A DNA stretch of 13,790 bases from JAFGED01 sp964551295 (GTDB taxonomy: Bacteria > Chloroflexota > Anaerolineae > B4-G1): the NCBI GenBank assembly GCA_964551295.1, contig CAZKDJ010000112.1:1-13790 (forward strand). The letters run 5' to 3'. The position numbers were made by a program, and so were the translations under genes. This document shows positions 13,741-13,790 of this stretch, piece by piece; the stretch's first letter is position 1; each line of letters opens with the position of its first letter. Under the pieces are notes generated by a model. It saw nothing but the letters and a program-made list of their open reading frames with translations, had not been told where the DNA came from and made no database searches.

Positions 13741-13790
13741 CTATTACCCATAAGTCTACACAAGATGGTTCAGGCGAGCGGATTCCTTTA

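Overview
The window looks like a chromosomal stretch of a moderately high-GC, free-living bacterium, most likely a Chloroflexota member (Anaerolineae-like). This placement is inference. It rests on a GT-C glycosyltransferase with repeated C-terminal beta domains, a lipoprotein with a TPTPTP linker and an SUMF1/FGE fold, a beta-helix/PKD surface protein with an IYLPLIL-type motif before its C-terminal anchor, and short low-complexity repeat DNA scattered through and between genes. No tRNA, rRNA, CRISPR array, complete insertion sequence, integrase or phage gene is visible.

Layout. (1) 1-2990, minus strand: a lytic transglycosylase, a small glycine- and cysteine-rich membrane protein and a GNAT-like protein, read right to left, with a hairpin terminator after the last. 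(2) 2793-3099: a divergent regulatory region with two sigma70-like promoters, one reading left into a ~200-nt leader before the transglycosylase, the other reading right and ending so close to the glycosyltransferase ATG that its mRNA should be leaderless. (3) 3100-10230, plus strand: a probable operon of GT-C glycosyltransferase, L-lactate-permease-family transporter (stop/start overlap TGATG) and a cytoplasmic GH3 glycosidase, then a decayed second copy of the permease 3' end and a perfect 14-bp hairpin terminator. (4) 10243-13790, minus strand: a secreted, membrane-anchored beta-helix/PKD protein, then a broken SUMF1/FGE-like lipoprotein gene carrying a frameshift, an amber codon and a short repeat insertion, and upstream of it a start-less coding-like fragment.

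The transglycosylase, glycosyltransferase and beta-helix protein all concern the cell envelope or surface; the permease and GH3 enzyme point to uptake and use of organic acids and short glycosides. I see no clear new defence or mobile system. The most informative signals are traces of genome rearrangement: the permease relic, the doubly broken FGE-like gene, and patches of short repeat DNA absorbed in frame into coding sequence, including part of a predicted membrane helix.
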